Origin: Gemmatimonadota bacterium
GTDB taxonomy: Bacteria; Gemmatimonadota; Gemmatimonadetes; Longimicrobiales; Gaopeijiaceae
Assembly: GCA_009840215.1 (NCBI GenBank)
Contig: VXOC01000334.1
Span: 1-38,813, forward strand
Direction of reading: 5' to 3'
Length of the DNA: 38,813 bases
The notes below the pieces were generated by a model, which had not been told where the DNA came from, ran no database searches, and worked only from the letters and a program-made list of their open reading frames with translations. This document shows, one piece after another, positions 24,474 to 33,910 of this stretch. The position numbers and the translations under genes were made by a program. How positions within the stretch are numbered: position 1 is the stretch's first letter; the number at the start of each line of letters is the position of its first letter.

Positions 24474-25067
24474 ATGAAGATCGGCGCGAAACTGGTTAAG
24501 GAACTCCGGGACCGCACCGGGGCGGGGATGATGGACTGCAAGAGGGCGCTGGAGAGTACCGGCGCCGACATCGAAGCGGCCATCGACCTGTTGCGGAGCA
24601 AGGGCGAGGCAAAGGCCGCCAAGCGTGCCGCGCGGGCCGCCAACGAGGGTACGGTGGTCAGCTATATTCACCACGGCGGGCGCATCGGCGTCCTGGTGGA
24701 ACTCAACTGCGAGACGGACTTCGTGGCCAACACCGACAACTTCCGGACCCTGGCCCGGGACATCGCCATGCACGTCGCGGCCTCCGACCCCATCGCCGTC
24801 AGCGCCGACGACGTGGACGCGTCGGTCGTGGAGCGGGAGCGGAAGGTCTTCACCGAGCAGGTGGCCATGGAGGGGAAGCCGGAACACATCCGCGACCGGA
24901 TCGTGGAGGGCAAGCTGGCAAAGTTCTACCGGGAACGGGTGTTGCTGCAACAGGCGTACGTGAAGGATCCGGACCGGAGCGTCGGCGAACTCATCACCGA
25001 AGTTTCGGCCCGCACGGGAGAGAAGATCAGGGTGGCGCGGTTCTCGCGGTTCCAGGTCGGGGGATAG
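24474..25067 (+). CDS. tsf: translation elongation factor Ts
   Basis: 197 residues, the short form of EF-Ts found in many phyla. The N-terminal UBA-like domain reads [20 protein letters not shown]. The catalytic TDFVAN motif is in [20 protein letters not shown]. The C-terminal dimerisation part of the longer E. coli protein is reduced. It catalyses GDP release from EF-Tu. The gene is followed by pyrH after 10 nt. Confidence 0.97.
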   Translation: MKIGAKLVKELRDRTGAGMMDCKRALESTGADIEAAIDLLRSKGEAKAAKRAARAANEGTVVSYIHHGGRIGVLVELNCETDFVANTDNFRTLARDIAMHVAASDPIAVSADDVDASVVERERKVFTEQVAMEGKPEHIRDRIVEGKLAKFYRERVLLQQAYVKDPDRSVGELITEVSARTGEKIRVARFSRFQVGG

Positions 25068-25077
25068 CGAGCGGCGC

Positions 25078-25839
25078 GTGGACGGCCCGGGCCCCGGCAG
25101 CGGCGAGGCGTCCGCCGCGATCGACCGGCGCAGTGCTGGCTACGGCCGTGTCATCCTGAAGCTGTCGGGAGAGGCGCTTGCCGGAGAGCGGGGCTTCGGA
25201 ATCGATCCCCGGGTCGTGGACGAAATCACCGACGAGGTCCGGGCGATCCACGGTGTGGGCGTCTCACTGGGGCTCGTGATCGGGGGCGGGAACATCGTTC
25301 GCGGGGCCATCGCCAGCGAGCGCGGGATGGACCGCGTATCGGCGGACTACATGGGCATGCTGGCCACGATCATGAACGCCCTGGCCGTGCAGGATCTGCT
25401 CGAGAAGAAGGGGATCGACACGCGGGTCATGACGGCCATCCGGATGCCCCAGCTCGCGGAGCCCTACATCCGCCGCCGCGCGGTGCGGCACCTCGAGAAG
25501 GGCAGAATCGTCATCTTCGCCGGGGGGACGGGGAACCCGTACTTCTCGACGGACACTGCGGCGGTGCTGCGGGCGATCGAGATGAACGCCGATGTCGTGA
25601 TCAAGGCTACGAAGGTGAAGGGGGTGTACACGGCCGACCCCGCCCGCGATCCCGACGCGGAGTTCATTCCCGACATTTCCTTTCACGAAGTCGTCGCCCG
25701 CGACCTCCGTGTCATGGATGCGGCGGCGGTCTCGCTTTGCCGCGAGAACGATCTGCCGATTATCGTCCTGAACCTGGACGACAAGGGTGCGGTGCACCGG
25801 GCAATCCGCGGGCAACACGTCGGAACGCTGGTATCTTGA
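25078..25839 (+). CDS. pyrH: UMP kinase
   Basis: 253 residues from a GTG at 25078. The first 20 residues, rich in Gly, Ala and Ser, are a non-conserved extension; the amino acid kinase fold starts at [20 protein letters not shown]. Further family motifs are [60 protein letters not shown] and [19 protein letters not shown]. The enzyme phosphorylates UMP to UDP. The order tsf-pyrH-frr is widely conserved. Confidence 0.96.
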   Translation: MDGPGPGSGEASAAIDRRSAGYGRVILKLSGEALAGERGFGIDPRVVDEITDEVRAIHGVGVSLGLVIGGGNIVRGAIASERGMDRVSADYMGMLATIMNALAVQDLLEKKGIDTRVMTAIRMPQLAEPYIRRRAVRHLEKGRIVIFAGGTGNPYFSTDTAAVLRAIEMNADVVIKATKVKGVYTADPARDPDAEFIPDISFHEVVARDLRVMDAAAVSLCRENDLPIIVLNLDDKGAVHRAIRGQHVGTLVS

Positions 25840-25905
25840 ACGCATCCGACACGATCAGCGCGCCGGCTCCAGGGTGATCGCGGCGTCGACCGGCAGGAGA
25901 GCAAC

Positions 25906-26457
25906 GTGGAGATAATTGACGAAACCAGGACCAGAATGGGCGAGGCCGTGGAGGCGGTTCAGCGCGAATTCGCGACGGTTCGAACCGGAAAGGCGGTCCC
26001 GTCGATCCTGGACGGTGTGCGGGTGGACGCCTACGGGGGGCAAATGCCGATGAACCAGGTCGCGACCGTATCGGCTGCGGACGCGTCGCTGCTGGTGGTC
26101 CAGCCCTTCGACCCTTCACTGATCGAGTCGATCGAGAAGGCCATCCTCTCGGCGGGGCTCGGCCTCAACCCATCCAACGACGGGTCCCTGATCCGGGTTC
26201 CGATCCCGCCTCTCAACGAGGAGCGGCGCAGGGAGTACGTGCGTCTCCTGAACAAGATGGCCGAGGACGGGAGGATCTCGGTTCGCCATGCCCGTCACGC
26301 GGCCAACGATTTCGTCAAGCTGATGCTGAAGGAGCACGAGGTGGGGAAGGACGACGCGCACCGCCTGATGAACGAGGTGCAGAAGGCCACCGACGACCAC
26401 ATCCGCAGGATCGAGGACCTCCTGGGCGCGAAGGAGAAGGAGGTGATGGCGATCTGA
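25906..26457 (+). CDS. frr: ribosome recycling factor
   Basis: 183 residues, normal RRF length, from a GTG at 25906 with an AGGAGA ribosome-binding site about 6 nt upstream. Family motifs: EFATVRTGKAVPSILDGVRV, PMNQVATVSAADASLLVVQP, SNDGSLIRVPIPPLNEERRR and the C-terminal helix RIEDLLGAKEKEVMAI. With EF-G it splits post-termination ribosomes. It follows pyrH by 66 bp, in which no other signal is seen. Confidence 0.97.
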   Translation: MEIIDETRTRMGEAVEAVQREFATVRTGKAVPSILDGVRVDAYGGQMPMNQVATVSAADASLLVVQPFDPSLIESIEKAILSAGLGLNPSNDGSLIRVPIPPLNEERRREYVRLLNKMAEDGRISVRHARHAANDFVKLMLKEHEVGKDDAHRLMNEVQKATDDHIRRIEDLLGAKEKEVMAI

Positions 26458-26557
26458 GCGGGCGGCCCGCGGCCGGGACCCCCGGCATTCCCGTGCAACC
26501 GCGCGCGTGCTCGTGGGAATCCGTCCGCCGACCGCGCCAGATCGCCGTCCGAACCTG

Positions 26558-27304
26558 ATGATGCCGTCCGACCTGCTCGACCGGATCCTCTCGAACCCCC
26601 ATGTGCCGCGTCACGTGGCCGTCATCATGGACGGCAACGGCCGCTGGGCCCGCAAGCGGGGGCTGCCCAGACACGCGGGGCATTGGGAAGGGATGAACGC
26701 GGTGCGCGAGGCCATCGAGGGAGCGTGCTCAACCGGGGTCGAGATCCTGACGCTCTTCGCCTTCTCCACCGAGAACTGGAAGCGGCCCCGCAGCGAAATC
26801 GACGCTCTCATGCGGCTGCTGCAGGTGTATGCCGACAAGGAGCGGGGCCCACTGGCCCGGGCCGGCGTCGAGGTGAAGGTGCTGGGCGAGGTCGAGCGGC
26901 TCGATCCGGCAGCGCGCGAGGCCGTGGGGCAGATCGAGGAGGCGACCCGCGGCGGCGCGGTCCTGAGGCTCAACCTGATGGTGTCGTACGGCGCCCGGGA
27001 AGAGCTTGTTCGCGCTGCCCGGACGCTCTGCGAGCAGGCCAGGGACGGCACCCTGGACCCGGAGTCGATCGGCCCGGAGGTTCTGGAGGGGGTCCTGTTC
27101 ACCGCCGGCCTCCCCGATCCCGACCTCCTCATCCGCACCTCCGGCGAGTTCCGCCTCAGCAACTTCATGCTGTGGCAGCTGGCCTACACCGAACTGTACA
27201 TCACCCCGGCCCTCTGGCCCGACTTCACCCGCGAGGACCTCTTCGCCGCCATCCTCGACTACCAGCAGCGGGAACGGCGTTTCGGCCGGGTGGCGGCGAG
27301 GTGA
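26558..27304 (+). CDS. uppS: undecaprenyl diphosphate synthase (cis-prenyltransferase)
   Basis: 248 residues from the ATG at 26558. A GTG at 26507 is in frame and would add 17 non-conserved residues; neither start has a good ribosome-binding site. The catalytic Asp25 lies in HVAVIMDGNGRWARKRGLPR. Other motifs are LTLFAFSTENWKRPRSEIDA and the C-terminal PDPDLLIRTSGEFRLSNFML. It condenses isopentenyl diphosphate in cis onto farnesyl diphosphate to make the lipid carrier for peptidoglycan. Its TGA forms part of the GAGGTGA that serves as the cdsA ribosome-binding site. Confidence 0.96.
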   Translation: MMPSDLLDRILSNPHVPRHVAVIMDGNGRWARKRGLPRHAGHWEGMNAVREAIEGACSTGVEILTLFAFSTENWKRPRSEIDALMRLLQVYADKERGPLARAGVEVKVLGEVERLDPAAREAVGQIEEATRGGAVLRLNLMVSYGAREELVRAARTLCEQARDGTLDPESIGPEVLEGVLFTAGLPDPDLLIRTSGEFRLSNFMLWQLAYTELYITPALWPDFTREDLFAAILDYQQRERRFGRVAAR

Positions 27305-27311
27305 CGACCGC

Positions 27312-28190
27312 GTGAAGATGTCGGCCGAATTGAGGGCCAGGATTCTGGTCGCGGCGGTTGGCATCCCGCTGGCGCTGCTGCTCATCCACCTGGGCGACTG
27401 GTATCTCGGTGCGCTCCTGATCGCCGCGGCCGCGCTCGGCGCGAACGAGTTCTACGCGCTGGCGTCGGCCGGGGAGGCTCGGCCGGTCCGCTGGCTGGGG
27501 ATACCGGCCGCGGCGATGCTTGTCCTCCTCGCCGTCCATGACCCCGTTTTCGCGGGATGGAGCGCACGGGGACTGGCGCTCGTCATGACCCTGGTGCTGC
27601 TCACCGCCTGCGCGGTGGTGTTCTGTCGGAGGATCGAGGAAGATCCCCTCCTCTCCGCCTCGGCCACCGTGCTCGGGGCGCTCTACACCGGTGGGACGCT
27701 CTCCTTTGCGGTCCTTCTGCGTAGCGTTCCCGAAGTCGCGGGGACGATACCGGTGAACCGATGGGAGGGCACTCTGCTCGTGTTGCTGCCCCTGGCGGTC
27801 ACCTGGGCCGGAGACACCGCGGCATTCTTCGTCGGCCGCAGCATCGGCAAGACCCGCCTGGCACCCCGCGCGAGCCCGGGCAAGACGGTCGAAGGAGGCA
27901 TAGGGGGACTGGCCGCCTCAACGGCGGCAGGTGTGGCGGCGGGTTTCGTGCTGGACGGCTTCGGCACCTTCCACGTAACGCCGGTCACCGGCGGTGTGAT
28001 CGGCCTCGTGCTGGGGGCGGCCGCCCAGGTGGGGGACCTGGCCGAATCCGTCCTCAAGCGGGAGGCCGGGGTGAAGGACTCGGGGGCGCTCCTGCCGGGA
28101 CACGGCGGGGTGCTGGACCGCCTCGACTCCCTCTACTTCACCTTGCCGCTGGCGTACGGCCTGCTCTGCCTGACCCGGTACCTTCCGTGA
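27312..28190 (+). CDS. cdsA: phosphatidate cytidylyltransferase (CDP-diglyceride synthase)
   Basis: 292 residues. The GTG at 27312 is preferred because GAGGTGA, overlapping the uppS stop, lies 7 nt upstream; an ATG two codons later is also possible. About seven transmembrane helices are evident. The C-terminal signature is present in two parts: AVTWAGDTAAFFVGRSIGKT with SPGKTVEGGIGG, and GDLAESVLKREAGVKDSGAL with LPGHGGVLDRLDSL. The enzyme makes CDP-diacylglycerol from phosphatidate and CTP. Its stop overlaps the dxr start by 4 nt. Confidence 0.95.
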   Translation: MKMSAELRARILVAAVGIPLALLLIHLGDWYLGALLIAAAALGANEFYALASAGEARPVRWLGIPAAAMLVLLAVHDPVFAGWSARGLALVMTLVLLTACAVVFCRRIEEDPLLSASATVLGALYTGGTLSFAVLLRSVPEVAGTIPVNRWEGTLLVLLPLAVTWAGDTAAFFVGRSIGKTRLAPRASPGKTVEGGIGGLAASTAAGVAAGFVLDGFGTFHVTPVTGGVIGLVLGAAAQVGDLAESVLKREAGVKDSGALLPGHGGVLDRLDSLYFTLPLAYGLLCLTRYLP

Positions 28191-29341
28191 CCGGAGTCGC
28201 GGTGCTGGGGGCAACGGGTTCGGTGGGACGCTCGACGCTGGCCGTGGTCCGCAGGCATCCCGCGCGATTCAGGGTCGTCGCCATGTCCGTGCACCGATCC
28301 GTCGGAGAGCTGGAACGATTGGCCGCCGAGTTCGGGACGCGGGAGCTCGCGGTGGCGGAATCCTCGGCGCTGAATGGTCGTCCCGACCTGCAGGCAGCGG
28401 GCTGGCGGAGCGGACCCGAAGGCGTGGTGGAACTCACCGCCCTGCCCGGAGTGGATGTCGTCGTCAATGCGGTCGTCGGCGCGGCCGGATTGCCACCGAC
28501 CCTGGCTGCGCTGCAAGCCGGCAAGCGCTGCGCGCTGGCCAACAAGGAGTCACTCGTCGCGGCCGGAGAACTCGTACTGGAGGCGGCGCATCGGGGAGGA
28601 GGGGAACTCGTACCGGTCGACAGCGAGCACTCCGCGATCCTGCAGTGCATCGGGTCCGCCCGGCACGAGGAGATCCACCGCCTGATCCTCACCGCAAGCG
28701 GCGGGCCCTTTCGCGAGACCGGTGCCGAGGCGCTGAAGACGGCGACCGCGTCGATGGCGCTGCGGCACCCCACCTGGGAGATGGGCGCCAAGATCACGAT
28801 CGATTCGGCCACCCTGGCCAACAAGGCGCTGGAGGTGATCGAGGCGCACTTCCTGTACGGTCTGCCCTACGAACGAATCGAGGTCGTGGTGCACCCGACC
28901 TCGATCGTGCACTCCTTCGTCGAGTTCGTCGACGGCTCGGTCCTGTCGCAGATGGGTTCGCCCACCATGGAGCTGCCCATTCTTCACGCGCTCACCTGGC
29001 CGCGCAGGCCGCCGGACCCCGTGCTGCGGGGCTTCGATCCCGTCGAAATCTCGCCTCTCGTCTTCGAGCCGGTGGACGAGGAGCGCTTCCCGCTCTTTCG
29101 CCTTGGCGTGAATGCCGGTCGCGCGGGCGCCGCCGCCCCGGCCGTGTTCAACGCCGCGAACGAGGTGGCCGTTGAAGCCTTCCTGAGCGGCAGGGTTACC
29201 TTCCTTGGGATGTCGGAAGTCGTGGCGGCCGTCCTCGAGGCGCTGGAGGGACGCTCCGCGTGTGATCTACAGGAGGTGTTGCAGGTGGACCGGGCCGCGA
29301 GGCGCCGCGCGGCAGCGGAAGTCGAAAGGATCGGTGCATGA
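28187..29341 (+). CDS. dxr: 1-deoxy-D-xylulose-5-phosphate reductoisomerase
   Basis: 384 residues from a GTG at 28187 (GTGA overlap with the cdsA stop). The NADPH-binding N-terminus is VAVLGATGSVGRSTLAVVRR. Metal- and substrate-binding segments are ANKESLVAAG, VPVDSEHSAILQCI and LTASGGPFR. Further family segments are GAKITIDSATLANKALEVIE and VVVHPTSIVHSFVEFVDGSV. It catalyses the second step of the MEP isoprenoid pathway, supplying precursors to UppS encoded upstream. Confidence 0.97.
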   Translation: MTGVAVLGATGSVGRSTLAVVRRHPARFRVVAMSVHRSVGELERLAAEFGTRELAVAESSALNGRPDLQAAGWRSGPEGVVELTALPGVDVVVNAVVGAAGLPPTLAALQAGKRCALANKESLVAAGELVLEAAHRGGGELVPVDSEHSAILQCIGSARHEEIHRLILTASGGPFRETGAEALKTATASMALRHPTWEMGAKITIDSATLANKALEVIEAHFLYGLPYERIEVVVHPTSIVHSFVEFVDGSVLSQMGSPTMELPILHALTWPRRPPDPVLRGFDPVEISPLVFEPVDEERFPLFRLGVNAGRAGAAAPAVFNAANEVAVEAFLSGRVTFLGMSEVVAAVLEALEGRSACDLQEVLQVDRAARRRAAAEVERIGA

Positions 29342-30684
29342 CAATCCTGGCCACGATCGTCCTTTTGGGCGTTCTGATCTTCGTACACGAACTGGGGCAC
29401 TTCTGGGCCGCCAAGTCCGTGGGGATCGGAGTGGAGCGCTTTTCCATCGGCCTGGGGCCGCGGGTCTGGGGTATCGAGCGGGGGGGCACCGAGTACGTCT
29501 TTTCCGCCATTCCGCTGGGCGGGTACGTGAAGATGCAGGGGATGGAGGACGAGGTCATGGAGCATCTCGAAGGAGGCGCGACCGGGGAACCGAGAGAGCC
29601 CGGTCCCGGCGACTTCGATGCCCAGCCGCTCCTGGCCCGTGCTTTCGTCATCTCCGCGGGGGTCATCATGAACATGATCTTCGCCTTCTTCCTGTACACG
29701 CTGGTCGCGGCCGCCTGGGGCGTACGGGAGCTGGCGACCACCCGGGTCATGGATGTGGACGAGGGTGCCCTGCCCGCCGGAACCGAAGCGCTGGCGGGAA
29801 TCGCCCCGGGAGCCGAGATCGTGCGGGTGGGCGGGGTCGAGCCCGAATCCTGGGGGGATGTCCAGCGTGCGTTGCTCGAGAGCCCCGCGGGACCGCTGAG
29901 GATTGCCACCGAATCGCCCGCGGACGTCTTTGAAGTCATCGTGCCGGAGGACGGGGGGGAGCGCAGGAACCTGGCGGGTGCGCTGTGGTACTGGGTCGAT
30001 CCGATCGTGGGCGACCTCGAACCGGGCGGCCCGGCGGCGGGCGCGGCGATCGAGCGCGGGGACCGCATCACAAGTGTGGACGGAGCTCCCGTCCGGAACT
30101 GGGCGGACATCATCCGCGAGGTGGGCTCCCGGCCCGGCGAGACGGTGGAGGTCGGGCTCCTCAGAAGCGAGAACGCGCTGACCCGCATCGTCGAAATCGA
30201 CGACGTCGAGGGCGAGGGGGATGGGGAGCGGAGAGGGAGACTGGGCATCGTGCAGTCCCAACCGGAGACCCGCACCATTTCCGTTGGCATGATCGAGGCC
30301 GTGTCGATCGGATGGGATCAAACGTACGGCATAACAGGCCGGATTCTCGGGTTCCTGCGCGACCTGTTCACCTTCAACGTGTCGCCGCGGTCGGTCGGCT
30401 CGATCGGTACCATCGCGGTGATCTCCGGCCAGGCCGCCGCCGAGGGAATGGCCGCGTTCCTGGAGTTCATGGCCCTGTTCAGCATCAATCTGGCCATCCT
30501 GAACATGCTTCCCATACCCATCCTGGACGGAGGCCACATGGTCTTCCTCGGAATCGAACTCGTGCGCGGCCAGAAGCTGTCGGTGAAGCAGCGGCTGCGG
30601 TGGACTCAGGTCGGGTTCGCCTTCGTCATCCTCATCATGGTCTGGGCCCTGAGCAACGACGTGCTGAGGTTCCTCGGACTGTAG
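29338..30684 (+). CDS. rseP: RseP-type site-2 intramembrane metalloprotease
   Basis: 448 residues. The zinc motif HELGH lies in TM1 (LGVLIFVHELGHFWAAKSVG), followed by FSIGLGPRVWGIERGGTEYV and the membrane-embedded IPLGGYVKM. Two PDZ-like domains occupy about residues 150-300 (AGIAPGAEIVRVGGVEPESW, AAIERGDRITSVDGAPVRNW). The C-terminal membrane motif NMLPIPILDGGHMVFLGIEL carries the catalytic Asp. In the family it cleaves anti-sigma factors and leftover signal peptides. No anti-sigma gene is nearby. The start overlaps the dxr stop (ATGA). Confidence 0.95.
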   Translation: MTILATIVLLGVLIFVHELGHFWAAKSVGIGVERFSIGLGPRVWGIERGGTEYVFSAIPLGGYVKMQGMEDEVMEHLEGGATGEPREPGPGDFDAQPLLARAFVISAGVIMNMIFAFFLYTLVAAAWGVRELATTRVMDVDEGALPAGTEALAGIAPGAEIVRVGGVEPESWGDVQRALLESPAGPLRIATESPADVFEVIVPEDGGERRNLAGALWYWVDPIVGDLEPGGPAAGAAIERGDRITSVDGAPVRNWADIIREVGSRPGETVEVGLLRSENALTRIVEIDDVEGEGDGERRGRLGIVQSQPETRTISVGMIEAVSIGWDQTYGITGRILGFLRDLFTFNVSPRSVGSIGTIAVISGQAAAEGMAAFLEFMALFSINLAILNMLPIPILDGGHMVFLGIELVRGQKLSVKQRLRWTQVGFAFVILIMVWALSNDVLRFLGL

Positions 30685-30720
30685 GGGACACGGGCACGGA
30701 ACCTCGCGGTGATCGGCCGG

Positions 30721-30735
30721 CGGCAGCCCTTGCCG
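30721..30735. terminator. possible hairpin between convergent rseP and MBL genes
   Basis: CGGCA-GCCCT-TGCCG can form a 5-bp stem with a 5-nt loop, flanked by further GC-rich pairing potential, in the 57-bp gap between two converging genes. There is no U-tract on either strand, so this is only a candidate. Confidence 0.3.
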
Positions 30736-30741
30736 GCGTGG

Positions 30742-31563
30742 TCAGAGGAACGACAGCTGGCGCGGGCCCACCTGCTCACGCAGCACTCCCAGATCCAGCA
30801 GCGGCGTGGGCCGGTCCGGACGGGCCACCTCGACCGTTCCCGCGAACCCCTGCTTCGCGAGCGCCCGCTCCATTTCGCTCCTCGCCAGTGCGGGCGTGTT
30901 CGATTCCTCCGACAGGTGAGCCAGCACCACGACCGTCAGCCTCGGGTTCAGCAGCTCCAGGACGAGCCGGGTGGCCGCCTGGTTCGAGAGGTGTCCGTGA
31001 CTTGACGCGATCCTGGCCTTGACCGACGCGGGGTAGCTGGTGGACCACAACATCGACTCGTCGTGGTTCGACTCGACGACCAGGGCGTCGCAACCGCGCA
31101 GCGCGTGCATGACCTGGAGGGTGGGGCGTCCCAGGTCGGTGGCGATTCCCAAGCGCAGGCCCGTGGCGGGTTCCCGCACCGCCACTGCCACCGGATCGAC
31201 CGCGTCGTGCACGGTGATGAACGGTTCGACCTCGAGTTCCTCCACCTCGACCGGATACCCGGCCCGGTACGTGCGGACCTCTTCGGAGCCGCGCAACAGT
31301 TTGCGGCAGGCGCCCAGCGTACCCTCGGTCATCATGAGCGGCGTACCGTGCGCGCGGGCGAAGACACCGGCCCCGCGCGTGTGGTCTCCGTGCTCATGCG
31401 TCACCAGGATGGCGGTGACCTCGGCGGGTTCGACACCGACCGTGGCCAACCTCTTCGTGAGCTCCCGCGCGCTGAAGCCCGCGTCGACCAGGAGGCGGGT
31501 GGTCCCCGCGGCGATCAGGGTGGCGTTGCCGCGGCTGCCGCTGCCGAGGACGGAGAAGCGCAC
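30742..31563 (-). CDS. MBL-fold metallohydrolase (YycJ/WalJ-like)
   Basis: 273 residues from a GTG at 31563. It starts MRFSVLGSGSRGNATLIAAG and has the metal motif THEHGDHTRGAGVFARAHGT, then LGIATDLGRPTLQVMHALRG, VVESNHDESML and ASSHGHLSNQAA, with a late His in VVLAHLSEESNTP. This order matches the YycJ/WalJ group of metallo-beta-lactamase fold hydrolases, thought to act as exonucleases linked to DNA repair or wall control in Firmicutes. The function here is not established. It lies 50 bp downstream of the GlmU-like gene on the same strand. Confidence 0.87.
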   Translation of the reverse strand: MRFSVLGSGSRGNATLIAAGTTRLLVDAGFSARELTKRLATVGVEPAEVTAILVTHEHGDHTRGAGVFARAHGTPLMMTEGTLGACRKLLRGSEEVRTYRAGYPVEVEELEVEPFITVHDAVDPVAVAVREPATGLRLGIATDLGRPTLQVMHALRGCDALVVESNHDESMLWSTSYPASVKARIASSHGHLSNQAATRLVLELLNPRLTVVVLAHLSEESNTPALARSEMERALAKQGFAGTVEVARPDRPTPLLDLGVLREQVGPRQLSFL

Positions 31564-31613
31564 CGTTCAGCAGTCCGTGGAGAATGCCGCGAGGGTTTTT
31601 CCCACGGGGGCGC

Positions 31614-32825
31614 TCAGTGGCCGCCCGCTCCGGATCGAAGCGGCGCCGTGTCCGCGAAGGCCCGCCGGTAGAGGCGGCGCGTCCGGCGGTTAAGCTCGAC
31701 ACCCCGTCGCGCCATCACCCTGGCGGCCGTTTCGAGGAAGCGGTCGATGTCGTGATCCACGAGTCCCCCGGCACCGCCCCACGAAAACGGCGGCACCTCC
31801 TTCGGCATCATTCCCCCTCCGAACAGACTCGCCCCGGGGCCGACCGTGGCGCCGGTGTCGATCAGCGTGCCGATCCCGGTGCGGACGTGGTCGCCGAGGA
31901 GGCACCCGGCCTTGACGAGTCCCGTATCGATCGAGCGCCCGTCCGTCTCGACGCGCACCGTGCCGTAGGTGTTCTTCAGGTCGGAGTTGGTGGTCATCGC
32001 TCCCAGATTCACCCACCGGCCGACCACCGAATGGCCCAGGAAGCCGTCGTGGGCCTTGTTGGCGAAACCCAGGAACACGGTCGCTTCGACCTCGCCCCGC
32101 ACCTTGCAGGCCGGTCCGATCCCGACGTTCTCGAAGAAGCCCCCCAGCACCGTCGAGCCACGGCCGACATACGCCGGGCCGGCGATTCGGCACGGAGCCT
32201 GAACGCGCGCGTTCGCGTCCACGACGACGGGTCCGCCCCTCGTGTCGAGAACCGTTCCGGGTTCGATGACCGCCCCTTCACCCACGCTGACGCTTCCCCC
32301 GCCGATCCGGTGAACGTGTGCCGGCGGTCCATCGTCCGAACAGCGGGCGCCATCGGCATGGAGCCGGTCCCCGTTCCTGTCCATGAGGTCCCACACCGAC
32401 CCGAGCAGCGTCCCGCGGAGCTCGACTCTCGGCCAGTCCGGCCACTCGCCGTGCCATACGGATGCCGGGAGCGCCGTCCCGTCGGGGACCCAGATGCCGA
32501 CGGGCTCCCCGGTGTCCGCCGCGAGCAGAGTGGGGCCGTCAAGGGTGCCGCCACCGGTGTCACAGGCGAAGCGGCTGCACAGCAGGACCCGGTTCCCTTC
32601 GCTCCCGATCGCTTCCGGGGTCACGCCACGCGGGGCCCCGGGCTCGTCGAAGTCCAGAAGCGCGTCTCCGCCCAGGTGGCCCTCGCACGGCAGCCCCCAT
32701 GCGCGTTCCGCCCGGGCCCGCAGCGTCTCGGTTCCGAAGAGGAGTTCGCCGGCCGGACGGGTCAGCGTGAAGGGACGCCAGTTCCGGGCTGCGGGATCGT
32801 CGAAGAGGAAGAGGCGCGCGGGCAT
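31614..32825 (-). CDS. GlmU-like sugar-phosphate nucleotidyltransferase with left-handed beta-helix
   Basis: 403 residues from the ATG at 32825. The N-terminal part (about 1-200; RLFLFDDPAARNWRPFTLTR, PAGELLFGTETLRARAERAW) resembles the divergent nucleotidyltransferase domain of the alternative GlmU type seen in Bacteroidota. The C-terminal part is a hexapeptide left-handed beta-helix: SVSVGEGAVIEPGTVLDTRG, AYVGRGSTVLGGFFENVGIG and LLGDHVRTGIGTLIDTGATV. It probably makes UDP-N-acetylglucosamine or a related nucleotide sugar, but the canonical GxGTRM loop is not obvious, so the activity is uncertain. The start overlaps the previous stop by 1 nt (TGATG), suggesting coupling with the guanylyltransferase. 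Confidence 0.8.
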   Translation of the reverse strand: MPARLFLFDDPAARNWRPFTLTRPAGELLFGTETLRARAERAWGLPCEGHLGGDALLDFDEPGAPRGVTPEAIGSEGNRVLLCSRFACDTGGGTLDGPTLLAADTGEPVGIWVPDGTALPASVWHGEWPDWPRVELRGTLLGSVWDLMDRNGDRLHADGARCSDDGPPAHVHRIGGGSVSVGEGAVIEPGTVLDTRGGPVVVDANARVQAPCRIAGPAYVGRGSTVLGGFFENVGIGPACKVRGEVEATVFLGFANKAHDGFLGHSVVGRWVNLGAMTTNSDLKNTYGTVRVETDGRSIDTGLVKAGCLLGDHVRTGIGTLIDTGATVGPGASLFGGGMMPKEVPPFSWGGAGGLVDHDIDRFLETAARVMARRGVELNRRTRRLYRRAFADTAPLRSGAGGH

Positions 32826-33910
32826 CAACCGGGGGGTGAGTCCGGCCCGCGGCCGGAAGCCGGTTGGAGCAGGCGCGGGGGTAGACCCTGCAGGTATTCC
32901 TTCAGCCGGGGGGACTCGGAGCGGGGCATCACCAGCGTGACGTGCTCCGTCTGCACGACGAGAAGATCGCGCACGCCGAGCAGCGCCAGGCGCCCGCTGC
33001 CGGCGAGCGCGATGTTGTCCGCCGATCCCGACAGGTGAACCTCGCCCTCGATCACATTGCCCCGTTCGTCCACGGGCCGGTTGCGGGCCAGCGACTCCCA
33101 GCTTCCGACATCGTCCCAGCGAAAGCTCGCATCGATGCAGGCGACCCGTTCGCTTCGCTCCAGCACCGCCTCGTCCACGCTGATTCGCGCGGTCGCCTCG
33201 AAGAAGGCGCCGGTGTCTCCCGTTTCCAGGTGCGGCAGCGCACATGTGATTTCGGGAGCGCAGCGTTCCAGTTCCTGCAGAAAGACACCGGCCGCCCAGA
33301 CGAAGATCCCGGTGTTCCAGCGGCAGCCCTCCTCGACGTAACGGGCCGCGCGGGTGGGTCCGGGCTTCTCCACGAAGGCACCGACCCGGTACGCGCGGTG
33401 CCCCGCGGGAGCTGGCAGCGCCTCGCCGGGACGGATGTAGCCGTAGCCGGTCTCGGGACGGTCGGGAGGAGCCGCGACGGCCAGCAGAAGCCGGTCCCGG
33501 TGAGCGATGTCGACGGCGGCCGCCAGGACGTCCCGGAAGGCCTCGACGGGTTCGATCATGTGATCGGAGTGGAGGGAGACCATGATCGCGCCGGGGTCGG
33601 CCCGCTCGATCTCCCACGCGGCACGCGCGAGAACCGGGCCCGTGCCCCTGGCGCGCGTCTCCACCATGAAGGACTCGCGGCCGAGTCCGGTCGCGCCCCG
33701 GATGGGCTCAACGAGGTCTTCGCCGGCAAGCACGCGGAGCCGTTCGCCCGGAACGAAGCCCCGCACCCGTTCGATCGTATCGAGGATCAGGGGTTGCGAG
33801 CTGGCCAGCGGCAACAGCTGCTTCGGGCGTTCGGGCGTGCTCAGCGGCCAGAACCTGTGACCGGCGCCGCCCGCCAGGATCGTGACCCAGACCGAGGGTT
33901 CCGGTTTCAC
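32825..33910 (-). CDS. manC: mannose-1-phosphate guanylyltransferase
   Basis: 361 residues from a GTG at 33910; a TTG two codons upstream (33916) is also in frame. The nucleotide-binding loop is ILAGGAGHRFWPLSTPERPK. Other ManC/GMP signatures are the HSDHMIEP metal motif, ETGYGYIRPGEALP, VGAFVEKPGPTRAARYVEEG, WNTGIFVWAAGVFLQEL and SFRWDDVGSWESLARNRPVD. There is no C-terminal phosphomannose isomerase domain. It makes GDP-mannose for polysaccharide or glycoconjugate synthesis. It is first in the leftward unit manC, glmU-like, MBL hydrolase. Confidence 0.9.
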   Translation of the reverse strand: MKPEPSVWVTILAGGAGHRFWPLSTPERPKQLLPLASSQPLILDTIERVRGFVPGERLRVLAGEDLVEPIRGATGLGRESFMVETRARGTGPVLARAAWEIERADPGAIMVSLHSDHMIEPVEAFRDVLAAAVDIAHRDRLLLAVAAPPDRPETGYGYIRPGEALPAPAGHRAYRVGAFVEKPGPTRAARYVEEGCRWNTGIFVWAAGVFLQELERCAPEITCALPHLETGDTGAFFEATARISVDEAVLERSERVACIDASFRWDDVGSWESLARNRPVDERGNVIEGEVHLSGSADNIALAGSGRLALLGVRDLLVVQTEHVTLVMPRSESPRLKEYLQGLPPRLLQPASGRGPDSPPG

